Shown here: positions 5,885-12,702 of the stretch, one piece after another
Layout of the letters: each line of letters begins with the position of its first letter
Numbering within the stretch: position 1 is the stretch's first letter
Position numbers and translations under genes: made by a program
Assembly (NCBI GenBank): GCA_964484255.1
Contig: CAZAEH010000035.1
Location: 1 to 12,763 of the forward strand
Direction of reading: 5' to 3'
From: UBA6215 sp964484255
Lineage (GTDB): Bacteria > Omnitrophota > Gorgyraeia > Pluralincolimonadales > Pluralincolimonadaceae
Length of the DNA: 12,763 bases
The notes under the pieces: model-generated
Told to the model about the DNA's origin: nothing
Seen by the model: the letters and a program-made list of their open reading frames with translations, nothing else
The model's database searches: none

Positions 5885-5974
5885 TGGCGGAGGAGAGAGG
5901 ATTCGAACCCCTGGAGGGCTTGCACCCTCAACGGTTTTCAAGACCGCCGCATTCAACCGCTCTGCCACTCCTCC
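5885..5974 (-). tRNA. tRNA-Ser(UGA)
   Basis: A class II tRNA with acceptor GGAGGAG/CTCCTCC, discriminator G and encoded CCA. The anticodon stem GCGGT/ACCGT closes the loop CTTGAAA, giving anticodon UGA (5940-5938), which reads UCA and, by wobble, UCG and possibly UCU. The variable arm is long (GAGGGTGCAAGCCCTC). The T arm AGGGG-TTCGAAT-CCTCT includes one G-U pair. It lies 41 nt after the M50-like gene. Confidence 0.97.
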
Positions 5975-6015
5975 GTCCGCTCTATTGCCCTTTATGGCGT
6001 CCGCGTTCCACCAAC

Positions 6016-6702
6016 CTAAAAATTGAACCGGAACCTCGGGCTGAGCGAGAACATCTGCTTCCAGAGCCAAATATATATCCCCTTGCCCGTCTCGTAGGCA
6101 TTCAGGGCATAGCTCTTGAACGAAAAATCCGCGAATACGAAATTCAATATAAGCGCCGCTATCGCAAGGTTTATCAAATATATCAGCACTATCGAAAAAA
6201 GATAGCCGCTCTTTATCAGGTCCGGCTGTTTCGTCTTCAGGAACTCAACGGTCATTACGAAATGGAACGTGAGCGTAAGCCCCACTGAAAAAAGGAATAT
6301 CGCTATATAATCCCTTATATTCCATATCTGCCTGGCGATATGCCAGATGAGCATTATTATAAGGGTATACGTCGGGAAAAAATAAGGCGCCAGGCTTATG
6401 AATATGTTAGACTTGGTGCCTTTGACCTCCCCGCCCTTCTTCGATACCTTGAAACTTTTGACCTTTCCGGCCGAGATGAACATTGCGATCGCATGCGTCA
6501 GCTCATGTCCGAAAATATATACCACGTTCGGTTTAAAAAACACCGTATGTATTATCAGGTATATGACCGCGCCCAGGATAAAATAACCCTGGTTGCTGTC
6601 AAGCGAATATATCTTGCCTATCTCGCGGTAAAGGGCATATGAAGACGATATTACGAAGGGGATCGCGAGGATCGAAAACACGAATTTCGCTATACGGCCC
6701 AT
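6016..6702 (-). CDS. M50-like integral membrane zinc metalloprotease
   Basis: A membrane protein of about 228 aa with an HExxH zinc site, HELTH, at residues 66-70 from the ATG. The site sits at the start of a membrane helix and is followed by AIAMFISAGKVKSFKVSKKGGEV and SLAPYFFP. This is the arrangement of M50-type site-2-protease-like peptidases. QPDL (159-162) after a later helix could supply the third, acidic ligand. Hydrophobic segments lie near 6-22, 40-57, 58-77, 102-124, 130-156 and 167-192. There is no PDZ domain, so it is a minimal form. The start may be this ATG (sharing one base with the serS stop, TGATG) or the GTG one codon earlier (6705). No Shine-Dalgarno sequence is visible, so translation is probably coupled to serS. 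The substrate is unknown. Confidence 0.8.
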   Translation of the reverse strand: MGRIAKFVFSILAIPFVISSSYALYREIGKIYSLDSNQGYFILGAVIYLIIHTVFFKPNVVYIFGHELTHAIAMFISAGKVKSFKVSKKGGEVKGTKSNIFISLAPYFFPTYTLIIMLIWHIARQIWNIRDYIAIFLFSVGLTLTFHFVMTVEFLKTKQPDLIKSGYLFSIVLIYLINLAIAALILNFVFADFSFKSYALNAYETGKGIYIWLWKQMFSLSPRFRFNF

Positions 6703-7985
6703 CACTTTTTAGGTGGTAATATCCGGTCCCTGCCGTCCATGTAATGCCTAAGGACTTCGGGTATGGTTACGCTGCCGTCCTCGTTCTGGTAATTCTCCAG
6801 TATGGCGATGACCGTCCTGGCCATGGCCACACCCGAACCGTTAAGCGTATGCACGTATTCGGACTTGCCCGTCTCTTTAACCCTGTATTTAATATTGGCG
6901 CGGCGAGCCTGGAAATCCTCGAAATTAGAGCAGCTCGATACCTCGAGCCATGAATTAACGCCCGGCGCGAATGCCTCGAAATCATAGCATTTTGCGGCCG
7001 AAAAGCTCAGGTCCCCTGTGGAAAGCATAACGACCCTGTATTGCAGCCCGAGTTTTTGGAGGACGGTTTCCGCGTCCCCTGCCAATTTTTCCAGTTCATC
7101 GTAGGAAGACGCGGGCTTGACAAACTTGACCAGCTCCACCTTGTCGAACTGATGGACCCTCATAAGCCCTTTCGTCTCTTTGCCGTAAGAACCCGCCTCT
7201 CGCCTGAAGCACGCGGTATAGGCCGTATAATATACAGGAAGGTCCCCTTCGTCGAGGATCTCGTTCATGTGCAGGTTAGTAAGCGGGACTTCGGCCGTAG
7301 GCACCAGGAAAAGGTCATCGTCCTTGAGCCTGTACATATCCTCTTCGAACTTTGGAAGCTGTCCGGTCCCTGTCATTGCGGCGCGGTTGACCAGGAAAGG
7401 CGGGAACACCTCCCTGTATCCGTGCTGCTTGGTATGCAGGTCGAGCATAAAATTTATCAAAGAGCGTTCAAGTTTTGCGCCGTCACCCTTGAACAAGGGG
7501 AAATTGGTGCCTGATATCTTTGTCGCGCGGGGCAGATCGAGTATATCCAGATATTCACCGAGTTCTACGTGCGTTTTCGGTTTGAATGAAAACTTCCTTT
7601 CGGCGCCCCAGGACCTGACAACCTTGTTAGCCGAGGCATCCTTCCCGACAGGAATGGACGTATGCGGTATATTCGGGATATTGTAGAGCGCCGCCTGTAT
7701 GTCTTTCTCGATAGCGCGGACCTCTTCGTCAAGGGCCTTCTCCTTTTCGGAGATGGCCTTCATCTCGGCGATCTTCGCCTTAGGGTCCTTCTTCTCGCGT
7801 ATAAGCTGCGCGATCTCGTCCGAAGCGATATTCTTGCCGCGCTTGATCTCTTCGGATCCCTTTAAGGCCTTGCGGCGTTTCTCGTCAAGAGCCAAAAGCC
7901 CGTCGACATCCGCGGGTTTTCCGCGGTCCGCGCAGGCTTTCTTGACTTTATCCGGGTTATCCCTTATGAATTTTAGGTCGAGCAT
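6702..7985 (-). CDS. serS: Seryl-tRNA synthetase
   Basis: A class II synthetase that charges tRNA-Ser with serine. The 427-aa length is normal. Residues about 1-105 form the coiled-coil arm (rich in Lys, Glu and Ala) that grips the long variable arm of tRNA-Ser. The catalytic core shows TAE (230-232), motif 2 CFRREAGSYGKETKG (259-273, with Arg261) and VHQFDKVE (277-284). Serine-binding elements lie near FEAFAPG and WLEVSSCSN (336-354), and motif 3, NGSGVAMARTVIAILE, at 382-397 includes Arg390. The ATG follows tRNA-Lys by 18 nt with a weak AAGAGA ribosome-binding sequence. All four tRNA-Ser substrates are encoded downstream on the same strand within 8 kb. Confidence 0.98.
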   Translation of the reverse strand: MLDLKFIRDNPDKVKKACADRGKPADVDGLLALDEKRRKALKGSEEIKRGKNIASDEIAQLIREKKDPKAKIAEMKAISEKEKALDEEVRAIEKDIQAALYNIPNIPHTSIPVGKDASANKVVRSWGAERKFSFKPKTHVELGEYLDILDLPRATKISGTNFPLFKGDGAKLERSLINFMLDLHTKQHGYREVFPPFLVNRAAMTGTGQLPKFEEDMYRLKDDDLFLVPTAEVPLTNLHMNEILDEGDLPVYYTAYTACFRREAGSYGKETKGLMRVHQFDKVELVKFVKPASSYDELEKLAGDAETVLQKLGLQYRVVMLSTGDLSFSAAKCYDFEAFAPGVNSWLEVSSCSNFEDFQARRANIKYRVKETGKSEYVHTLNGSGVAMARTVIAILENYQNEDGSVTIPEVLRHYMDGRDRILPPKK

Positions 7986-8003
7986 ATCTCTTGAGCAAAA
8001 AAT

Positions 8004-8079
8004 TGGTGAGCCGCCTGAGACTTGAACTCAGCACCCACGGCTTAAAAGGCCGTTGCTCTACCGGATGAGCTAGCGGCTC
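8004..8079 (-). tRNA. tRNA-Lys(UUU)
   Basis: The cloverleaf has acceptor GAGCCGC/GCGGCTC, discriminator A and encoded CCA. The anticodon stem ACGGC/GCCGT closes the loop CTTTTAA, giving anticodon UUU, which reads AAA and AAG. The T arm is CTGAG-TTCAAGT-CTCAG. It is squeezed between genes: 5 nt after the frr stop and 18 nt before the serS start. A run of six T follows the CCA almost directly. Confidence 0.98.
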
Positions 8080-8084
8080 ACTTG

Positions 8085-8660
8085 CTATATCTCTGTTATC
8101 TCTTTTTCTTTCGCAGCAAGCAACTCTTCTATCTTAGCTATATACTTATCTGTAAGCTTCTGCACCTGTTCCTGGCCGTCAAACTTATCGTCTTCCGTTA
8201 TCAGTTTGTCCTTCTCTATTTTCTTGAGATGCTCTATCGCGCTGTGGCGGACATTACGTACGGATATCCTGCCGTCTTCAGCCATTTTCTTGACAATTTT
8301 CGTCAACTCAACGCGGCGCTCTTTCGAAAGGTCGGGTATGACAAGCCTTATAAGCTTTCCGTCATTCACCGGGGTTATCCCGAGCTCCGACTTGAGTATG
8401 GCTTTTTCTATTTCGGCATTGGCCGACACGTCCCACGGCTGTATCACTATGCTCTTGGCGTCAGGGGTGGAGATCGCCGCGAGCGACTTTAAAGGCGTCG
8501 GGGCGCCGTAATAATCCACCCTTATGCCGTCGACAAGCGAAGGTGACGCGCGGCCGGTACGAACAGTCGAAAATTCATGAGCCAGCACGTCTGCGCTTTT
8601 TTTCATATGCTCTTCCGCATCGCGCATTACATCTTTGACCGTATGACCGGTAAAACTCAT
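8085..8660 (-). CDS. frr: Ribosome recycling factor
   Basis: RRF works with EF-G to split the post-termination ribosome. At 191 aa it is close to the usual 185 aa. Family signatures are EFSTVRTGRASPSLVDGIRVDYYG near the N-terminus, AISTPDAKSIVIQPWD, IEKAILKSELGITPVNDGK, IRLVIPDLSKERR and VRNVRHSAIEHLKK. These cover the three-helix bundle and the beta/alpha/beta insert. Its start lies 20 nt after pyrH with a purine-rich GGGCGGA ribosome-binding region. It is the last protein gene of the conserved rpsB-tsf-pyrH-frr order. The usual continuation (uppS, cdsA) is replaced by tRNA-Lys and serS. Confidence 0.98.
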   Translation of the reverse strand: MSFTGHTVKDVMRDAEEHMKKSADVLAHEFSTVRTGRASPSLVDGIRVDYYGAPTPLKSLAAISTPDAKSIVIQPWDVSANAEIEKAILKSELGITPVNDGKLIRLVIPDLSKERRVELTKIVKKMAEDGRISVRNVRHSAIEHLKKIEKDKLITEDDKFDGQEQVQKLTDKYIAKIEELLAAKEKEITEI

Positions 8661-8680
8661 CTCTATCCGCCCTTTCTCGA

Positions 8681-9403
8681 TTATGAGACGATCGTGCCGA
8701 CCTTTTCACCCATGCAGGCACGCTTGATATTGCCCTTAACGTTAAGGTTAAAAACGACTATGGGGAGACGGTTGTCCATGCAAAGGCTTATTGCGGTCGA
8801 GTCCATCACCTTAAGCCCCCTGCTGATGACCTCTATATATTTCAGTTTATCATATTTCTTCGCGCGCTTGTCTATTACGGGATCTGCCGAATATATACCG
8901 TCGACCTTCGTGGCCTTGAGTATCACGTCGGCACCGACCTCTATCGCCCTGAGAACCGCGGCGGTATCCGTCGTAAAATAGGGGTTACCCGTCCCGGCAG
9001 CGAATATAACGACCCTGCCCTTCTCCAGGTGCCGCATAGCCCTGCGCCTTATATAAGGCTCGGCGATCTGCTCCATCTGGATAGCGGTCATCACCCTTGT
9101 AAAACAACCGAGCTTCTCGAGGGCATCCTGCACTGCCATGCCATTGATCACGGTGGCAAGCATGCCCATATAATCGGCTGTCGAACGGTCCATTCCTTTG
9201 GTGGCGAATTTCTCTCCGCGAATTATATTGCCGCCGCCTATGACAACGGCTATCTCTATGCCGAGATCCTTAACTTCTTTTATCCTCTCGGCTATCTCGG
9301 AGCAGGCTTTGGGATCTATCCCGTACCCGTCGTTGCCGCTCAAAGACTCGCCGCTTATTTTAAGAAGGACCCTCTTAAAAAGCAGCTTGCCCGTCTTAGC
9401 CAT
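8681..9403 (-). CDS. pyrH: UMP kinase (uridylate kinase)
   Basis: PyrH phosphorylates UMP to UDP with ATP in pyrimidine nucleotide synthesis and acts as a hexamer in the cytoplasm. The 240-aa protein has the amino-acid-kinase fold motifs KISGES (15-20), VIGGGNIIRG (54-63), STADYMGMLATVINGMA (74-90), AAGTGNPYFTTDTAA (135-149) and LKATKVDGIYSADP (162-175). AGAGG precedes the ATG by 8 nt, inside the end of tsf. Only 3 nt separate it from tsf, so the genes are probably co-translated. Bacterial UMP kinase is typically controlled by UTP and GTP, but nothing in the sequence allows that to be checked here. Confidence 0.98.
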   Translation of the reverse strand: MAKTGKLLFKRVLLKISGESLSGNDGYGIDPKACSEIAERIKEVKDLGIEIAVVIGGGNIIRGEKFATKGMDRSTADYMGMLATVINGMAVQDALEKLGCFTRVMTAIQMEQIAEPYIRRRAMRHLEKGRVVIFAAGTGNPYFTTDTAAVLRAIEVGADVILKATKVDGIYSADPVIDKRAKKYDKLKYIEVISRGLKVMDSTAISLCMDNRLPIVVFNLNVKGNIKRACMGEKVGTIVS

Positions 9404-9406
9404 TAT

Positions 9407-9925
9407 TTACGCCTCTTCGCCTAACTGGAACCTTATGAACCTCTTAACGATAATATTCTCGCCGGTCTTGGCTATAACCTGCGTTACGTAATCTTTCATG
9501 GAAAGCGAAGGATCTTTTACAAAAGGCTGCTCGAAAAGACAGAGCTGTTTTACTTCCTCTTCGGGTAAGTCCTTCGGCGCGTCTTCCTTCTTAAGATACT
9601 TCGGGCTGGCCGACGCCACCTGGAGCGCCAGGTCCTTTACCAGTTTCTGGAAATCCTCGGTCCTGGCCACGAAATCAGTCTCGCAGTTGACTTCCACGAG
9701 AACGCCTATCCTTGAGTCGTGATGTATGTAAGAATGCACGGCTCCGGCCTTTGCTTTACGCAGGGACTTCAACTCTGCGGTCTTAAGGCCTTTCTCCTTG
9801 AGTATCTCTATAGCTTTCTTTGTATCGCCGCCGGATTTCGTAAGCGCTTCTTTGCAGGCCATCACACCGGCGCCGGTAGATTCCCTGAGCTTCATTACGT
9901 CTTCTGCTTTTATCATAGTCGACAT
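9407..9925 (-). CDS. tsf: Elongation factor Ts, short form
   Basis: EF-Ts is the nucleotide-exchange factor of EF-Tu. At 172 aa this is a short form, as in Thermus, with only one core half; the longer E. coli-type protein has about 280 aa. The UBA-like N-terminal domain (about 4-45) includes LRESTGAGVMACKEAL. The core has VEVNCETDFVART (77-89), with the TDFVA element that contacts EF-Tu. The C-terminal PFVKDPSLSMKDYVTQVIAKTGENI and RFIRFQLGE are typical. AAAGG precedes the first ATG by 6 nt; a second ATG three codons later is less well placed. One base separates it from the rpsB stop. Confidence 0.97.
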   Translation of the reverse strand: MSTMIKAEDVMKLRESTGAGVMACKEALTKSGGDTKKAIEILKEKGLKTAELKSLRKAKAGAVHSYIHHDSRIGVLVEVNCETDFVARTEDFQKLVKDLALQVASASPKYLKKEDAPKDLPEEEVKQLCLFEQPFVKDPSLSMKDYVTQVIAKTGENIIVKRFIRFQLGEEA

Positions 9926-9926
9926 A

Positions 9927-10778
9927 TTAAACCTTTGTTGTTTTTTTCTTCTTTGTGGCAGGTTCTGCGGGCGCGGTCTTCTTTCCCTTTAGGACCTTCT
10001 TTTTCAGTTCTTCCGCGGCATCTTCGTCAACCTCAACGTTCTCATTCTCTTCTTCCGCGTGCCTGGCTTCTTCTGCGGCTTTATTGTCAAGGTAAGCCTT
10101 ACGGCCTTCTGAAACAGCGTTAGATACCAGCCCGGAGACCAGCTTGATGGAACGTATGGCATCATCGTTCCCGGGTATCGGATATAATATCTTATCCGGG
10201 TCGCAGTTGGTATCGATAAGCCCTACAACCGATATCCCGAGCTTGTTGGCTTCGGCCACAGCGATCTCTTCTTTCTTGGAGTCTATTATGAATATCGCGG
10301 CCGGAAGCTTGCCCATATCAATAACACCCTCCAGATCGCGGTTGAGCTTTGCGAGCTCCCTGCCCAGCTTGGCAGTCTCTTTCTTCGAGAGCTTTTCGAA
10401 GGTGCCGTCTTCCTGCATCTTGGTTATCTCTTTGTGCCTCTTTATGGACTTCTTTATGGTGGCAAAGTTGGTCAGCATACCTCCAAGCCACCTTTCGGTC
10501 ACGTAGAACATGCCGCAACGCGCAGCTTCTTCTTTCACAACATCCTTCGCCTGCTTCTTGGTGCCTACGAAGAGGACCAGTTCGCCCTGTGAGGCGACCT
10601 CCCTGAGGAAGCCAAGTGCCTTCTCCAGGGCTTTTTCGGTCTTTTCGAGGTCTATTATATAGATCCCGTTCTTTTCGCCGAAGATGAACTTTTTCATTTT
10701 GGGGTTCCAGCGCTTCTTCTGATGCCCGAAGTGGACCCCCGCTTCAAGCAACTGCTTAATCGTCTGTGTAGCTGCCAA
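9927..10778 (-). CDS. rpsB: 30S ribosomal protein S2
   Basis: S2 is a late-binding 30S protein. The 283-aa product shows the S2 signatures LLEAGVHFGHQKKRWNPKMKKFI, GIYIIDLEKT, VLFVGTKKQA, ERWLGGMLTNFATI, AIFIIDSKKE, VGLIDTNCDPD and PIPGNDDAIRSIKL. Residues from about 235 onward form an added tail, first acidic (EEENENVEVDEDAAEE) and then lysine-rich; E. coli S2 ends near 241 aa. The start is TTG, not ATG: AAGGAGG lies 8 nt upstream, no in-frame ATG exists nearby, and the protein aligns from there. A strong promoter lies about 60 nt upstream. It opens the rpsB-tsf-pyrH-frr operon. Confidence 0.98.
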   Translation of the reverse strand: MAATQTIKQLLEAGVHFGHQKKRWNPKMKKFIFGEKNGIYIIDLEKTEKALEKALGFLREVASQGELVLFVGTKKQAKDVVKEEAARCGMFYVTERWLGGMLTNFATIKKSIKRHKEITKMQEDGTFEKLSKKETAKLGRELAKLNRDLEGVIDMGKLPAAIFIIDSKKEEIAVAEANKLGISVVGLIDTNCDPDKILYPIPGNDDAIRSIKLVSGLVSNAVSEGRKAYLDNKAAEEARHAEEENENVEVDEDAAEELKKKVLKGKKTAPAEPATKKKKTTKV

Positions 10779-10836
10779 TTCAACTTCCTCCTTTATGTTT
10801 TCCGATTATTTGGGCTAAGGAACACTAAACCGAGTG

Positions 10837-10865
10837 ATTTTATCACAAGTGGGGGGTTATTTCAA
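10837..10865 (-). promoter_or_regulatory. Strong promoter of the rpsB-tsf-pyrH-frr operon
   Basis: TTGAAA (10865-10860, 5 of 6) and TAAAAT (10842-10837, 5 of 6) are separated by exactly 17 bp. TGA before the -10 gives the extended form. Predicted initiation near 10830 leaves a leader of about 52 nt, which contains a small CACT/AGTG stem before the AAGGAGG site. The -35 box lies just beyond the stop of the upstream ABC exporter gene. Confidence 0.8.
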
Positions 10866-10876
10866 GGCTTTTTTGC

Positions 10877-12700
10877 CTACTTTTTGACCGATTCCTCGAG
10901 GAATTGGAGGTCGTAAAGGCGCCTGTATAGGCCGTTGGCGCGCAGGAGCTCTTCGTGGGTACCCGACTCTACTATCCTGCCCTTATCCAGGACTACTATC
11001 TTTGTGGCAAACTTGACCGTGGAAAGCCTGTGGGCTATAACAAAAGCTGTCTTGCCCTTCATGAGCTTTTCTATGGCGTCCTGGACCAGGGATTCTGATT
11101 CCATGTCAAGCTGTGAAGTGGCTTCATCGAGTATAAGTATAGGCGCGTCCTTAAGGACAGCCCTTGCTATGGCTATCCTTTGGCGTTCGCCTCCTGAAAG
11201 CCTGTGGCCGCGTTCGCCGACTATGGTATCGTAGCCGTCGGGCAGGGTTGAAATGAAATCATGGGCGTTCGCGACCTTTGCCGCTCTAACGATGTCTTCG
11301 TCGGAACTCCCCGGCCTGCCGTAAGATATGTTCGCTTTTATCGTATCGTGAAAGAGTATGGTCTCCTGGGTAACGATGGCGATCTGCCCGCGCAGCGATG
11401 AGAAAGTAACGTTCCTTATATCGGTCCCATCCACCGTAACCGCACCCTTGCCGGTATCGTAAAAACGCGGTATGAGGTTGACTATCGTGGACTTGCCGCT
11501 CCCGCTGGGGCCTACTATGGCTATTATCTCACCTTTCTTGGCTTCTATATTTATCCCCGAAAGGACATCCTCGTTCCCGTATGAAAAAGATACGTCTTTG
11601 AAGCGGATATCCCCTTTTAAAGGAGCCAGGGTCTCGGCTGCCGGCTTCTCAAGCACACTGGACCTGGCATCAAGGATCTCGAATATCCTGTCCGCGGCAG
11701 CCAATGCCTTCTGGTTTATGGAATTTATCTTGCCAAGGCGGCTAAGCGGCCTGGCTAAAAGGAATACAGCCAATATGAACGCAATGAAACCGGCCGGGTC
11801 GGCCGAGTTCATTATTATCTTCCGGCCGCCAAGCCATAGGACGAATGAACCGCAGGCAACGCCTATGAACTCTATCGCCCAATCCAGTAACCTCTCCCTT
11901 TTTGCCGCCCGCATGAACATCTTATAAAGACCCCGGTTCTGCGAAGAGAACTTCTCTTTCTCCATCTCTTCCATTGAGAAGGCCTTTACGATACGCATCC
12001 CGCTTATCGTCTCGACAAGTGTCGTAGTAACAAAACCCATCTGTTCCTGCGTCTGCCTCGATATCTTCCTGAGTTTTTTTCCGACGCGTATTATCGGGAA
12101 CATTATGAGCGGCAGGATGATAAAACCAAGGACCAGAAGCGACCACTGGATATCATACATTTCGCGCAGGAAGAATATCATGAATATCGATACCGTAACC
12201 TGGGAACTCTGGTAAACAAGGTCCGTTATCCCGTCGGTAATGGAATTCTGGATAACGCTCGTGTCGTAAGTTATCCTGGAAACGAGCACGCCGGTATGGG
12301 CCTTGTTGTAGAAATCGAGCGAAAACTCAAGTAGTTTATCGTAGACCACCCTGCGAAGGTCGGTAAGGACCTTTGTGCTCACGTCGGTCATCAGGTAGGA
12401 CTGCAGGAAAGCGAACAAGCCCCTGAAAAAGAATGCGGCGACTATGCTTATTATTATCCATGCGAAAAGGTCTATCTGGGGGACGGAGTTTATACCGGTC
12501 ATAATGTCCTTGATGAATTGCGGCATCTTGTCCGGAACGCTCATGGGGGCATTGCGAAGAACGTTGTTAACCACCGGTATAACCGCGGTTATCGAGACGA
12601 CACCGAAGACTACGCTGTTGATTATCATGCATAAACTCGCAAGAATCAGCGTATTAACGTGCGGCTTTACGAATTTTAACAGTCTAAGATATAGTTTCAC
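10877..12700 (-). CDS. MsbA-like ABC exporter (fused membrane and ATPase domains)
   Basis: A 607-aa half-transporter that would work as a homodimer in the inner membrane. Residues about 1-330 form the six-helix exporter domain (hydrophobic segments near 16-45, 80-100, 160-178, 186-205, 275-292 and 303-318). Residues about 365-607 form the ATPase: Walker A GPSGSGKST (397-405), Q-loop Gln445, signature LSGGERQ (501-507), Walker B ILILDEAT (521-528) and switch His557. Length and layout fit MsbA, the lipid A flippase, but related lipid or drug exporters look alike, so the substrate is not proven. The start is GTG at 12700 with no Shine-Dalgarno sequence. It begins 2 nt after the stop of the preceding gene, so coupled translation is likely. 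Confidence 0.88.
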   Translation of the reverse strand: MKLYLRLLKFVKPHVNTLILASLCMIINSVVFGVVSITAVIPVVNNVLRNAPMSVPDKMPQFIKDIMTGINSVPQIDLFAWIIISIVAAFFFRGLFAFLQSYLMTDVSTKVLTDLRRVVYDKLLEFSLDFYNKAHTGVLVSRITYDTSVIQNSITDGITDLVYQSSQVTVSIFMIFFLREMYDIQWSLLVLGFIILPLIMFPIIRVGKKLRKISRQTQEQMGFVTTTLVETISGMRIVKAFSMEEMEKEKFSSQNRGLYKMFMRAAKRERLLDWAIEFIGVACGSFVLWLGGRKIIMNSADPAGFIAFILAVFLLARPLSRLGKINSINQKALAAADRIFEILDARSSVLEKPAAETLAPLKGDIRFKDVSFSYGNEDVLSGINIEAKKGEIIAIVGPSGSGKSTIVNLIPRFYDTGKGAVTVDGTDIRNVTFSSLRGQIAIVTQETILFHDTIKANISYGRPGSSDEDIVRAAKVANAHDFISTLPDGYDTIVGERGHRLSGGERQRIAIARAVLKDAPILILDEATSQLDMESESLVQDAIEKLMKGKTAFVIAHRLSTVKFATKIVVLDKGRIVESGTHEELLRANGLYRRLYDLQFLEESVKK

Positions 12701-12702
12701 AG

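Noticed and set aside
7983..8004. A serine T-box riboswitch upstream of serS
   Set aside because: Only 18 nt separate tRNA-Lys from serS, far too few for a T-box leader.
10860..10882. AGGC-AAAAAA-GCCT as a terminator of the ABC exporter gene
   Set aside because: The stem has only 4 bp, overlaps the stop codon and has no T-run after it.
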